Notes: generated from the letters alone by a model not told the origin. 51,095 nucleotides of DNA from Clostridiales bacterium (GCA_012519695.1 JAAYPT010000076.1:1-51095); one strand, 5' to 3'. Shown: positions 1 to 8,404, counted from the stretch's first letter. Numbers and translations: made by a program.

Positions 1-19
1 CTTTTTTTATATCAAGATT

Positions 20-1105
20 TTATTTTGCTGTAATATATCCCTGTGCTTTTAAAAGTTCTGCACAAAGTACCGCTCCACCTGCTGCTCCTCTTACGGTATT
101 ATGAGACAATCCGATGAACTTCCAATCATATACGGTATCTTCTCTCAAACGTCCTACGCTGATTCCCATACCGTTTTCATAATTTACATCTTCAGATACC
201 TGAGGACGATTATCTTCTTCTAAATACTGAATAAACTGCTTTGGAGCACTTGGAAGATTTAATTCCTGTGGCACACCGCTAAAGTTTACTAATTTTTCAA
301 TTAACTGTTCTTTGGTTGGTTTTTTCTTAAACTTAACAAATACAGCTGCTGTATGTCCGTTTAATACCGGAACACGGATACACTGACATGTGATAACCGG
401 GCTTGTTGCTGGAACAATCACACCATCTTTGATTTCACCCCAGATACGAAGAGGTTCTTTTTCGGACTTTTCTTCTTCACCACCGATGTATGGAATGATA
501 TTTCCAACCATTTCCGGCCAATCTTTGAAAGTCTTTCCTGCTCCGGAAATTGCCTGATATGTAGTTGCAACTACTTCATATGGTTCAAACTCTTTCCATG
601 CTGTTAAAACTGGTGCATAAGACTGAATAGAACAGTTAGGCTTTACTGCTACGAATCCTCTGGTAGTGCCTAAACGTTTCTTCTGGAAATCGATAACTTT
701 CATGTGTTCCGGATTGATTTCCGGTACTACCATTGGTACATCCGGTGTCCATCTATGAGCACTGTTATTAGAAACAACTGGTGTCTCTGTCTTAGCATAT
801 GCTTCTTCAATTGCCTTGATTTCATCTTTAGACATATCTACTGCACTAAATACAAAATCAACTTCAGCAGCAACTTTTTCTACTTCGTTTACATTCATAA
901 CAACGATTTTCTTTACTGCTTCTGGCATTGGAGTATCCATTTTCCAACGATCACCTACTGCATCTTCATATGTCTTTCCGGCAGAACGTGGGCTTGCTGC
1001 AATTGTTGTTACTTCAAACCATGGATGATTTTCCAATAAAGAGATAAATCTCTGTCCTACCATACCTGTTCCACCAAGAATACCTACTTTTAACTTTTGA
1101 CTCAT
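20..1105 (-). CDS. asd: Aspartate-semialdehyde dehydrogenase
   Basis: NADPH-dependent reduction of aspartyl-4-phosphate to aspartate-4-semialdehyde, the branch point to lysine/DAP, threonine and methionine. The 361-residue protein starts with a Rossmann GILGGTGMVGQRF motif (residues 8-20) and has the catalytic cysteine at C158 in KPNCSIQ. Its length and sequence resemble the archaeal/fungal-like ASD branch rather than the shorter E. coli type. The ATG at 1105 is preceded by GAGGAG. It is a single gene whose stop lies only 20 bases inside the window, so what follows it downstream is unknown. A promoter is proposed at 1169-1197. Confidence 0.95.
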   Translation of the reverse strand: MSQKLKVGILGGTGMVGQRFISLLENHPWFEVTTIAASPRSAGKTYEDAVGDRWKMDTPMPEAVKKIVVMNVNEVEKVAAEVDFVFSAVDMSKDEIKAIEEAYAKTETPVVSNNSAHRWTPDVPMVVPEINPEHMKVIDFQKKRLGTTRGFVAVKPNCSIQSYAPVLTAWKEFEPYEVVATTYQAISGAGKTFKDWPEMVGNIIPYIGGEEEKSEKEPLRIWGEIKDGVIVPATSPVITCQCIRVPVLNGHTAAVFVKFKKKPTKEQLIEKLVNFSGVPQELNLPSAPKQFIQYLEEDNRPQVSEDVNYENGMGISVGRLREDTVYDWKFIGLSHNTVRGAAGGAVLCAELLKAQGYITAK

Positions 1106-1168
1106 TTTTCTAAATCTCCTCGTTTTTATTCTGTCCGTTTGTCACGCACAATTGTCTTTGTAGTAAAT

Positions 1169-1197
1169 ATATTATTACACTTTACGAGAAAATGCAA
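1169..1197 (-). promoter_or_regulatory. Predicted sigma-A promoter of asd
   Basis: On the minus strand, TTGCAT (1192-1197) and TAATAT (1169-1174) are separated by 17 bases, about 65 bases upstream of the asd start. Found by eye; no other good candidate was seen in the 176-base gap between argH and asd. Confidence 0.5.
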
Positions 1198-1281
1198 CCC
1201 CGAATATTATACAAATTTACCATTTTATCTAATTCGTTTATAGGTAATGTGTATAAATATGCAGGGTTTTGTATTTATTTT

Positions 1282-2703
1282 CTATTTTACTAACTTGCTT
1301 TCCCAGTCGGTTAATTCTTCTTTCCAGTCCTTAGAAAGATATTCTTTTTCAATGGCAATTACTTTTTTCATTGCTTCCTGTCCCGGTGCACCGATAGTAA
1401 GACGTTTATTTACACAGGTTTCCATAGAAATTGCTTCAAAAATATCCGCTTCAAATACCGGGCTAATCTCTTTTAATTCTTCTAATGACATATCATCAAT
1501 GGAAATTCCTTTCTCTATACAATAAAGAACAATTCTTCCAACAATACCATGGGCATCACGGAAAGGTACTCCATGATTTACCAGATAATCCGCTGCGTCT
1601 GTTGCATTGGTAAATCCGTTCTTGGCACTGGCTTCCATTTTATCTTTATTAAATTTCATTGTTGCTAACATTCCGGTAAATAACGCAATACATCCCTTTA
1701 CGGTATCCATTGCATCAAAGGTTAATTCTTTATCTTCCTGCATGTCTTTGTTGTATGCTAATGGAATTCCTTTCATAGTTGTAAGGAGTGCTGTCAAGGC
1801 ACCATAGACACGTCCTGTCTTTCCTCTTACCAATTCTGCAATATCCGGATTTTTCTTCTGTGGCATAATACTGCTTCCTGTACTGTATGCATCGTCAATT
1901 TCTACGAATTGATACTCATTGGAATTCCAGATAATTACTTCTTCTGAAAAACGGCTTAAGTGCATCATAATGGTAGACATTGCAGATAAAAATTCGATTA
2001 AGTAGTCTCTGTCAGATACACCATCCATACTATTTAAAGTCGGTCCATAGAATCCAAGTAACTCTGCTGTATAATCACGATCTAACGGATAAGTTGTTCC
2101 TGCCAATGCACCAGAACCTAATGGACAATAATTCATTCTATGATAAATATCCTGTAAACGTAAACGGTCGCGTTTAAACATTTCAAAGTAAGCTCCCATA
2201 TGATGTGCTAAGGTAACAGGCTGCGCTTTTTGTAAATGTGTAAATCCCGGCATAAAGGTATCTGTGTTATTTTCCATAATTGTTAAAATTACATTTAATA
2301 ATTCTTTTAATAAGTCATCTACCGCTAAAACTTCCTGTCTGGTATAAAGACGCATGTCCAATGCTACCTGGTCATTTCTACTTCTTCCGGTATGTAATTT
2401 CTTACCGGTATCTCCTAAACGGTCAATCAATGTTGCCTCTACAAAGCTGTGAATATCTTCATATTCGTGAGAAATCTCCAATTTTCCTTCTTCTACTTCC
2501 TTTAAAATCTCACAAATTGCCTTTACAATGTCATCTGTTTCCTGCTCTGTAAGAATGCCCTGCTTTCCTAACATTTTTACATGTGCAATACTTCCTTCCA
2601 TATCCTGCTTATAAAATTTCTTATCAAATGATATGGACGCATTGAAATTATAAACTAATTGATCTGTTTCCTTTGTGAAGCGTCCGCCCCATAACTGTGC
2701 CAT
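1282..2703 (-). CDS. argH: Argininosuccinate lyase
   Basis: Last step of arginine biosynthesis: splits argininosuccinate into arginine and fumarate. The 473-residue length is normal for the family. It carries the fumarase/aspartase superfamily signature [11 protein letters not shown] (residues 276-286) holding the mobile catalytic serine, and TGRSRNDQ near residues 105-112. The ATG at 2703 has an AAAGAGGT ribosome site. It lies 53 bases downstream of queH on the same strand with no terminator between them, so the two are probably co-transcribed from the promoter at 3618-3646, which overlaps ARG-box-like sequences. The other arg genes are not in this window. Confidence 0.97.
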   Translation of the reverse strand: MAQLWGGRFTKETDQLVYNFNASISFDKKFYKQDMEGSIAHVKMLGKQGILTEQETDDIVKAICEILKEVEEGKLEISHEYEDIHSFVEATLIDRLGDTGKKLHTGRSRNDQVALDMRLYTRQEVLAVDDLLKELLNVILTIMENNTDTFMPGFTHLQKAQPVTLAHHMGAYFEMFKRDRLRLQDIYHRMNYCPLGSGALAGTTYPLDRDYTAELLGFYGPTLNSMDGVSDRDYLIEFLSAMSTIMMHLSRFSEEVIIWNSNEYQFVEIDDAYSTGSSIMPQKKNPDIAELVRGKTGRVYGALTALLTTMKGIPLAYNKDMQEDKELTFDAMDTVKGCIALFTGMLATMKFNKDKMEASAKNGFTNATDAADYLVNHGVPFRDAHGIVGRIVLYCIEKGISIDDMSLEELKEISPVFEADIFEAISMETCVNKRLTIGAPGQEAMKKVIAIEKEYLSKDWKEELTDWESKLVK

Positions 2704-2756
2704 ATAAATTACCTCTTTCTTTGTGTTTTTTATTTATATAATTATGATTTAATTAT

Positions 2757-3587
2757 TTACTTTTTGATTTGTTCTAATACTTTGCCAGTGATAATCGAAT
2801 TTTCTTCTATCTCTTTTTTGTATAGAACCTCATCTAACGCTTTTATACTCAACTGTTCTTGTGTTTTTATATTTTCCAGATATACGATGTCTGTCGGCTT
2901 TTCCCCTTCCGGTCTGCCTTCGCATCCAAAATCCGGCTCTATAATCCGAATCACTCGATACTCTTGCTTTTGTCGTTCCCGCTCTTGCATGGAAAACACA
3001 CATCCACAATAGTCTTGGCGATACATTCCGTATTCTTCAGAAATTTCTACCGAACGCTTATATCCGTTTTTCTTTTTAAAATCGGATGTCAGATATTTTA
3101 CACCATATTCCTGTGCCAGTTTTTCTCCAATCTCATTTAGCTTTTCTGCGTTTTTCATCGGACTGATAGACAAGGTTGTGGTGAAATAGTCCATATCTCG
3201 TTCTTTGGCATATTCGGCTGCCTCACGCAAGCGTAATTCATAACATGCAAAACAACGTTCTCCGCCTTCCGATACCAGTTCTAAACCTTTTGCCATTGCA
3301 TAAAATCGGTCTTTGTCATAATTTCCCTCTACAAAGGAAATCTTATGTTTTGCCGGAAAACGTTCAATAAACCGTTTCTGTTCCTCTACCCGCTTGTAGT
3401 ATTCTTCATCGGGATAGATATTGGGATTGTAGTAAAACACAGTAATTTGAAAATACTCTGACAGATATTCCAATACATAACTGCTACAAGGTGCACAACA
3501 GCTATGTAAAAAAAGCGTTGGTACTGTATTTTGCTCTTTTAAGTTTTTTAAAAGTTCTTCTAACTCTTTTTGATAATTACGCTTCAT
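2757..3587 (-). CDS. queH: Epoxyqueuosine reductase QueH
   Basis: Reduces epoxyqueuosine to queuosine in tRNA wobble position 34; QueH is the non-cobalamin, iron-sulfur alternative to QueG. The 276-residue protein shows the family's CCAPC motif (C30, C31, C34), a second pair in ERCFACYELR and a third cluster in DYCGCVFS. Family knowledge is that these cysteines hold a 4Fe-4S cluster and a neighbouring iron. The ATG at 3587 is preceded by TGAGGT. It is first in a likely queH-argH transcript. No queuosine precursor genes are present nearby. Confidence 0.88.
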   Translation of the reverse strand: MKRNYQKELEELLKNLKEQNTVPTLFLHSCCAPCSSYVLEYLSEYFQITVFYYNPNIYPDEEYYKRVEEQKRFIERFPAKHKISFVEGNYDKDRFYAMAKGLELVSEGGERCFACYELRLREAAEYAKERDMDYFTTTLSISPMKNAEKLNEIGEKLAQEYGVKYLTSDFKKKNGYKRSVEISEEYGMYRQDYCGCVFSMQERERQKQEYRVIRIIEPDFGCEGRPEGEKPTDIVYLENIKTQEQLSIKALDEVLYKKEIEENSIITGKVLEQIKK

Positions 3588-3606
3588 GTCTTTACCTCAT
3601 AAAAGT

Positions 3607-3649
3607 ACATTGCATTTATTTTACATTAATCATAATAAAAATGCAATGT
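3607..3649 (-). promoter_or_regulatory. queH-argH promoter inside paired ARG-box-like inverted repeats
   Basis: An 11-base perfect inverted repeat (ACATTGCATTT at 3607-3617, AAATGCAATGT at 3639-3649) surrounds a sigma-A promoter on the minus strand: TTGCAT (3641-3646), 17 bases, TAAAAT (3618-3623). The plus strand at 3634-3648 reads AATAAAAATGCAAT, matching much of the Bacillus AhrC/ArgR operator consensus; the opposite arm is a weaker copy. ArgR control is inferred from this match, from argH downstream, and from argR at 28072-28527. Confidence 0.5.
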
Positions 3650-3659
3650 TTATCCTATT

Positions 3660-4502
3660 TCAAATATCTTTTTCAAAATGTTGGTAGTCTTTTAATGAAT
3701 TCCAACTACCTCCCCAGGTAAAACCATGCTCAATAAACAACTGATAACATAAATCCTCTTTTGTTATTTTGTATGGAAATTCCTGTGTACGGTCTGTATA
3801 TGCTTCTCCATTAATTGGCTCCACAGATAATGCTCCATTGATTGTTTTTACGCAAGGATTAAATCTAGGATTAATATCTATTGCTAACCCCATACTATGT
3901 TTGGATAACTTTGTACTCCCATTAATTTTTCGATAATTAAAGGCTGACGTATTGTTATCTTCCATGGATGTCTCATCGTCTGCATCATATTCATCAATCA
4001 ATACCATTTTTTCAATCGGATATTGATTTTCATACAATTCCTGCATAATTTCCAAAACATCCTGTGCAATTTTTTCATTTACAATCATTTCTCCGATATG
4101 TGTTTCTCCATCAAATCCATAATACAAAACACGCAAATATCGCAATTCTGATAATGCAATATCTTCATTTTCCCGATAAGAACTGCCCATGATTCTATTT
4201 TGTATGTCCGGTGATATTTCACTACTATAAAACAAATTCGCCACACCCATTGCTTCTATTGCATCACTGTTAATTACCTCTCCTGCCTTCTGTGGCTCAA
4301 TCGTTTCAACCGTTTCTGTCTTTGCAATATTACTGTTTTCTGCTTCATTGCCGGAATCCCTTGTGTCCTTACCGGTATCTTCTGCCTGAGTGTTTTTCTC
4401 TGTGACTGCAACATTTGCCGACTGCCCATCTGCACATCCTGCAAGCATTACCAAAGACAGCCCCATTGCAATTACAAAAGATATCTTATGCCTATCTTTC
4501 AT
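3660..4502 (-). CDS. M15-family D-Ala-D-Ala carboxypeptidase-like lipoprotein
   Basis: Predicted exported peptidoglycan peptidase. The ATG at 4502 gives 280 residues; an upstream in-frame GTG at 4517 would add five but fits the ribosome site less well. The N-terminus is a lipoprotein signal with lipobox LAGC and acylated C23, followed by a Thr/Glu/Asp-rich linker to about residue 75. The C-terminal domain has the zinc-site motif SKHSMGLAIDINP and a closing QHFEKD, as in VanY/M15C-type peptidases. The exact substrate bond is unknown. It lies upstream of queH, separated by the 72-base promoter region. Confidence 0.8.
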   Translation of the reverse strand: MKDRHKISFVIAMGLSLVMLAGCADGQSANVAVTEKNTQAEDTGKDTRDSGNEAENSNIAKTETVETIEPQKAGEVINSDAIEAMGVANLFYSSEISPDIQNRIMGSSYRENEDIALSELRYLRVLYYGFDGETHIGEMIVNEKIAQDVLEIMQELYENQYPIEKMVLIDEYDADDETSMEDNNTSAFNYRKINGSTKLSKHSMGLAIDINPRFNPCVKTINGALSVEPINGEAYTDRTQEFPYKITKEDLCYQLFIEHGFTWGGSWNSLKDYQHFEKDI

Positions 4503-4649
4503 ACATTTCACTTCCACTTATTTTTATAATTATGCACTTCATATTCTACCACATTTTCTACTATATGAAAATATCTTGACAGTGCCCTTTCTATATAGCA
4601 CTCATACTCTTTTCCCACATATAATATACAAAAGAAATGGGAGATTCTT

Positions 4650-5417
4650 ATGGAAAAACTTATGGAAATCAGCCATGTGAGTTACTCCTATCATACCTTA
4701 GAGGGAGAAACTCCGGCTTTAACGAATATAAATTTTACCGTTCATAAGGGTGACTTTTTAAGCATTGTAGGTCCCAGTGGTTGTGGAAAATCCACCTTAT
4801 TATCTCTTCTTACGGGACTTATTGAGCCAGAACACGGCTCCATTTTGCTCTATGGTCAAAAACTCTTTGAAAAAGGCAGAGGCACTATCGGCTATATGCT
4901 GCAACATGATCACCTTTTTGAATGGCGCACCATTGAAAAAAACGTACTTTTAGGATTGGAAATACAAAACCGACTTACACCGGAAAATCAAGAAAAAGTC
5001 ATGGATATGTTAAAACGTTATGGTTTGTACAAGTTCAAAGACGCAAGACCTTCTCAGCTTTCCGGTGGCATGCGTCAACGTGCTGCACTGATTCGCACAC
5101 TTGCCTTAGAACCTGAGTTATTATTATTAGACGAACCTTTTTCTGCCCTTGATTATCAGACAAGACTTACTGTTGGAGACGATATTGGCTCCATTATAAA
5201 AAAGGAACAAAAAACTGCCATCCTGGTTACCCATGACCTTTCCGAAGCTGTTAGCCTTGGCAATCAGATTTTGGTACTCAGTAAACGTCCCGCTACCATA
5301 AAATCCATTGTACCAATCAATTTTTCTGATACTATGACTCCTCTGCAACGTAGAAATGCACCGGAATTCAAGGACTATTTCAATACTATCTGGAAGGAGC
5401 TGAACTCTGATGACTGA
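4650..5417 (+). CDS. ABC transporter ATP-binding protein (nitrate/sulfonate/taurine-type)
   Basis: Energises import by a SsuB/TauB-like ABC system. In 255 residues there is Walker A GPSGCGKST (41-49), an ABC signature LSGGM, Walker B LLLLDEPFSALD and the switch histidine in LVTHDLSEA. The start has GGGAG six bases upstream. The stop overlaps the permease start by eight bases, so they are translationally coupled. No substrate-binding protein is adjacent. Candidate substrates for this subfamily include alkanesulfonates, nitrate and the thiamin precursor HMP; no riboswitch was recognised upstream, so the substrate is left open. Confidence 0.88.
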   Translation: MEKLMEISHVSYSYHTLEGETPALTNINFTVHKGDFLSIVGPSGCGKSTLLSLLTGLIEPEHGSILLYGQKLFEKGRGTIGYMLQHDHLFEWRTIEKNVLLGLEIQNRLTPENQEKVMDMLKRYGLYKFKDARPSQLSGGMRQRAALIRTLALEPELLLLDEPFSALDYQTRLTVGDDIGSIIKKEQKTAILVTHDLSEAVSLGNQILVLSKRPATIKSIVPINFSDTMTPLQRRNAPEFKDYFNTIWKELNSDD

Positions 5418-6207
5418 AATTTCTTTAGCACAACAAAATTTTTTATTAGCGCAAAAACGTCACAAACGCTCTGTCAGAACCAGCCGTTTGTGCATTTTTC
5501 TTTTATTTTTCGGACTTTGGGAAGTTGCTTCTCAAAGCGGACTTATTGATTCCTTTATTTTCAGTAGTCCCTCGAAGCTTTTCCTTTGCGCTTATGGCAT
5601 GATATTAGATCATACACTTTTTACTAACATCGGCATTACACTTTTTGAAACCATCGTAAGCTTTCTACTTGTGATATTCTTTGCTCTTTTCATAACTATT
5701 ATATTATGGTTTAATAAACACATTTCCGAAACTTTAGAACCATATCTGGTAGTTTTAAATAGCCTTCCCAAGTCTGCATTAGCTCCCCTTCTTATTGTGT
5801 GGCTTGGTGCAAATTACAATACTATTATTATTACCGGAATGTCTGTTGCTATCTTTGGTTCTATTTTAAGTCTCTACAATAGTTTTCAATCTGTAGATAC
5901 AGAAAAAGTAAAGTTGATTTATACTCTTGGCGGAAATAAATTCCATGCGCTTACCAAAGTCGTACTCCCCTCCAGTCTCCCTTCTCTTTTTTCTATCATG
6001 AAGGTAAATATCGGACTTTGTCTGGTAGGTGTCATCATCGGTGAATTTATTGCTGCCCGTGCCGGTCTTGGCTATTTAATCATTTATGGCAGTCAGGTTT
6101 TCAAATTAGATTGGGTTATCCTAAGTATTGCAATTCTTTGTATTATTGCCATTGCACTCTACCAGGCAATTGCGATTGCAGAAAAATATTGTTTAAAACA
6201 TCATTAA
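5410..6207 (+). CDS. ABC transporter permease (SsuC/TauC-like)
   Basis: Membrane subunit partnering the ATPase just upstream. It has 265 residues with about six hydrophobic segments and a BPD-type inner-membrane EAA-like loop around KLIYTLGGNKFHALTKVVLP. GEFIAARAGLGYLI near the C-terminus is typical of the sulfonate/nitrate/taurine permease family. It is last in a two-gene operon ended by the terminator at 6207-6248. The missing binding protein is unusual for this family; it may be encoded elsewhere. Confidence 0.87.
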   Translation: MTEISLAQQNFLLAQKRHKRSVRTSRLCIFLLFFGLWEVASQSGLIDSFIFSSPSKLFLCAYGMILDHTLFTNIGITLFETIVSFLLVIFFALFITIILWFNKHISETLEPYLVVLNSLPKSALAPLLIVWLGANYNTIIITGMSVAIFGSILSLYNSFQSVDTEKVKLIYTLGGNKFHALTKVVLPSSLPSLFSIMKVNIGLCLVGVIIGEFIAARAGLGYLIIYGSQVFKLDWVILSIAILCIIAIALYQAIAIAEKYCLKHH

Positions 6208-6248
6208 AAAGGTGGCTATACAGCCACCTTGCTATACAGCCACCTTTT
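6207..6248 (+). terminator. Rho-independent terminator with duplicated 3' arm
   Basis: AAAAGGTGGC pairs with GCCACCTT at 6223-6230 or with the second copy at 6239-6248, which is followed by TTTTCTTT. The 16-base unit GCTATACAGCCACCTT occurs twice in perfect tandem (6215-6230 and 6231-6246). It ends the ABC transporter operon. Confidence 0.8.
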
Positions 6249-6252
6249 CTTT

Positions 6253-6281
6253 ATGTAATAGGAAATTGCGTCCTATTACAT
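6253..6281 (+). repeat. Post-terminator hairpin element, copy A
   Basis: Perfect 11-base-pair stem ATGTAATAGGA / TCCTATTACAT with a 7-base loop AATTGCG, four bases after the ABC operon terminator. The same element, with a compensatory stem difference, is at 46931-46961 on the minus strand, again just after a terminator. Confidence 0.75.
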
Positions 6282-6313
6282 TAAAAACGCTCCACTAAGG
6301 AGATTCTATCCTT

Positions 6314-6652
6314 TTACAAATGTATATTCTCATGTATATTTTTTAGATTAATACGAATCAATCCTACTTCACTTAACTCTATCAACGTATAACGTTGTTC
6401 CTGTGTCAGTTCATCACTATATACCTGATTCTCATAATCGACCGCTACTGCCCTTGTCTGAAATATCATATAAAACAATGGTGAAATATTATCCGGTATT
6501 TCCAATAATAAATTCTTTTCTCTTCCTAATTCCATTAATGCTTCCAAATGTCCTTTTGGACATTCATATACATTTCCTTCATAGTCTACCACGCACGGAC
6601 AATATCCTTTTGTATCTTCCTTATGTTTTTCAATAAACTCTTGCTTTGTCAT
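6314..6652 (-). CDS. Hypothetical protein with N-terminal cysteine cluster
   Basis: Unrecognised protein of 112 residues. The ATG at 6652 is chosen over the GTG at 6664 because GAAGGTG sits at proper distance from it. Near the N-terminus are three cysteines in GYCPCVVDYEGNVYECPKGH, which could bind a metal, but there is no matching second half. The remainder is acidic and soluble, without membrane segments. It is 32 bases downstream of the phosphopantetheinyl transferase gene and probably co-transcribed with it. Confidence 0.6.
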   Translation of the reverse strand: MTKQEFIEKHKEDTKGYCPCVVDYEGNVYECPKGHLEALMELGREKNLLLEIPDNISPLFYMIFQTRAVAVDYENQVYSDELTQEQRYTLIELSEVGLIRINLKNIHENIHL

Positions 6653-6684
6653 ATTATTCTTCACCTTCTATTATCTCTTTACTA

Positions 6685-7284
6685 TTATACGCCGGGAATC
6701 CATTGCACGGTTACTTTTTCTTTTGCACACAAAGATATCCAATATTCCTTTTCCTGATACTGATAAAAATTTCCTGCTTTACTGCATATGATTCCGTTCT
6801 CTCCGGCCTCTTCTTTTGCAACAGTGAACGCTACTTCCTGCAATGGAATTCTCAATCCCTCGCCGGTCATTTTCACATAACTTTCTTTTAGTGTCCAAAG
6901 TTGGAAGAAACGACTTTCCTGTTCTGCCTCTTGTCCGTCCAAAATATATTTTCTTTCCAAACTGGTTGCACACTTTTTCAATATTGCCTTTCGAAAAGAC
7001 TTTTTCTTTTCTGCATCCACGCCAATTTCAACATCCCCTATGGCACAAACCACCATTCCGTTGGTATTGCTGATATTAAATTGACATTGCTCTTTTCCTT
7101 TTAAATACGGCTTTCCATAAGAAAATCTTTCTATGACTTTTTCTGCCCCGTCTATTTGAAATATCTCTTTTAGTCCATAATCTAATATCTTATCTGCCAG
7201 TTCACGCTGATACCTGTGGTAATCGCCTATATAATTTTCCTTTTCCTTACAATACTTATAATAAACATTTACCTGATGATTCAT
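6685..7284 (-). CDS. 4'-phosphopantetheinyl transferase (Sfp type)
   Basis: Transfers phosphopantetheine from CoA to a serine of a carrier protein. The 199-residue length, the metal-binding GVDAEKKKS motif and WTLKESYVKMTGEGL match Sfp-family motifs (GVDxE and W-x-x-KES-x-x-K). The start overlaps the stop of the upstream membrane-protein gene by four bases (ATGA), implying coupling. No polyketide, peptide-synthetase or acyl-carrier gene is within the window, so its target is unknown. Confidence 0.85.
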   Translation of the reverse strand: MNHQVNVYYKYCKEKENYIGDYHRYQRELADKILDYGLKEIFQIDGAEKVIERFSYGKPYLKGKEQCQFNISNTNGMVVCAIGDVEIGVDAEKKKSFRKAILKKCATSLERKYILDGQEAEQESRFFQLWTLKESYVKMTGEGLRIPLQEVAFTVAKEEAGENGIICSKAGNFYQYQEKEYWISLCAKEKVTVQWIPGV

Positions 7285-7580
7285 GACTGACTCTTAGGCT
7301 CTCTCATAAAATGAAGTGCAAAAATCGTAACCACATAAATAACTGCCGCAATTACCATAAAAACCGTCTCTTTAAAAATAATTCCTGCAACTATACTTAT
7401 AATAATTTCTATTCCATGTACCCAAATAGGCATATCATGAAGACACACTCCTATCATAGATTCCAATACTAAAATTATACATACAATAACAATCGGCATA
7501 TCCAACAAAAAAATTCCTGCCAATATTGCCAACAACATTGCTATTCCATACGCTACGGGAATTATATAATCTTTTTTCAT
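7281..7580 (-). CDS. Small hydrophobic membrane protein
   Basis: Unrecognised 99-residue protein with three or four hydrophobic segments and a short basic tail (MREPKSQS). The ATG at 7580 is preceded by GGAGGGG; the reading frame is open further up to 7679, but those residues are hydrophilic and lack a better start. It overlaps the Sfp-type gene by four bases. Confidence 0.6.
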   Translation of the reverse strand: MKKDYIIPVAYGIAMLLAILAGIFLLDMPIVIVCIILVLESMIGVCLHDMPIWVHGIEIIISIVAGIIFKETVFMVIAAVIYVVTIFALHFMREPKSQS

Positions 7581-7741
7581 TTTTTCCCCTCCATCATTTT
7601 TTATATTTTTTCTACTGGTTTTAAATTCTTCAATTACAATTTCTTCTCTATCATCCATTCCCCATTCCCCCTTGCCCATCTCTTTTTCTTCTTTCTCAAC
7701 TATTCTAGCTTAATTTCATTTGCTTTTACCCTATTGCCTTT

Positions 7742-8101
7742 TTAATTCTTTCTGGCTTTACATTCTTCTTTCCGTTGAATTGTCAAATCCAGCCCGCACC
7801 GATAACAATTTTTCTCCAAAAATGGATATACATACCCTTGCATTCTCTCTATCTTCGGAAGCTTCGCCTGACACCGTGGACATTGCCAACACCTGCCCTT
7901 AAAATTGTAGAATTCTGCAAAAATTGTAAGAGCTACGCCAATGAAATAAATTACACCGCCAAGCGCACTTATTTTCACCAAAAACATTCCGCCAAAAATC
8001 CACAAAAGACCGCATATACCTGTCAGCCAATTTCTTCTTCTCCAGCTCCTATATGCATATCCTCTCTTTATTGCTCGCTTTTCTTCCTTTGTCAACTCCA
8101 T
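7742..8101 (-). CDS. Membrane protein with C-terminal zinc ribbon
   Basis: Unrecognised 119-residue protein. A basic N-terminus (KRGYAYRSWRRRNW) leads into two hydrophobic segments at about residues 25-65, followed by two CxxC pairs (CPRC and CYRC) separated by about 23 residues, forming a likely zinc ribbon on the cytoplasmic side. The ATG at 8101 has AAGGAG nine bases upstream; the TTG at 8107 is too close to that site. It stands alone on the minus strand between the membrane-protein gene and the tRNA. Confidence 0.6.
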   Translation of the reverse strand: MELTKEEKRAIKRGYAYRSWRRRNWLTGICGLLWIFGGMFLVKISALGGVIYFIGVALTIFAEFYNFKGRCWQCPRCQAKLPKIERMQGYVYPFLEKNCYRCGLDLTIQRKEECKARKN

Positions 8102-8234
8102 ATTCAATTACTCCTTACGTTATTTTCTCCATCTCATGCATCACTTACACATTTTCCCTTACTATAACATACTTTAAAGAAAAATCCTAGCACAAAACTT
8201 TCTCTAATTTAACTTTTTTAATATCCTAATATAC

Positions 8235-8274
8235 AAAAAGCATTTACCAAAATCTCTCAGATAATGATAAATGC
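8235..8274 (-). terminator. Terminator downstream of tRNA-Thr
   Basis: On the minus strand GCATTTATCA pairs with TGGTAAATGC (one G-U pair) and is followed by TTTTTG. It resembles the terminator at 8760-8805, which shares GCATTTATCA and AAATGCTTTTT. Confidence 0.65.
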
Positions 8275-8279
8275 TATTC

Positions 8280-8352
8280 AGCCAAAGAAGGGACTCGAAC
8301 CCTCGACCTGCGCATTACGAATGCGACGCGCTACCAACTGCGCCACTTTGGC
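8280..8352 (-). tRNA. tRNA-Thr (anticodon CGT)
   Basis: A full cloverleaf can be read on the minus strand: acceptor GCCAAAG/CTTTGGC, D-loop AGTTGGTAG, anticodon arm GCATT-CGT-AATGC with loop TTCGTAA, and T-arm GGGTTCGAGTCCC. CGT reads the threonine codon ACG. CCA is not encoded. It has its own promoter at 8376-8404 and a terminator at 8235-8274. Confidence 0.97.
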
Positions 8353-8375
8353 ATATTGGAAACAAATCCTTAAAT

Positions 8376-8404
8376 ATTATAAAGGTTTTGGATAAAAAAA
8401 TCAA
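8376..8404 (-). promoter_or_regulatory. Predicted promoter of tRNA-Thr
   Basis: Minus strand: TTGATT (8399-8404), 17 bases, TATAAT (8376-8381), placing transcription start about 15-20 bases before the mature tRNA end. Confidence 0.7.

Noticed and set aside
704-1039. Plus-strand frames inside asd and other core genes
   Set aside because: They are shadows of the minus-strand coding regions, without ribosome sites or recognisable products.
4518-4649. Thiamin or other riboswitch before the ABC importer
   Set aside because: The 132-base leader is too short and AT-rich and shows none of the conserved core sequences.
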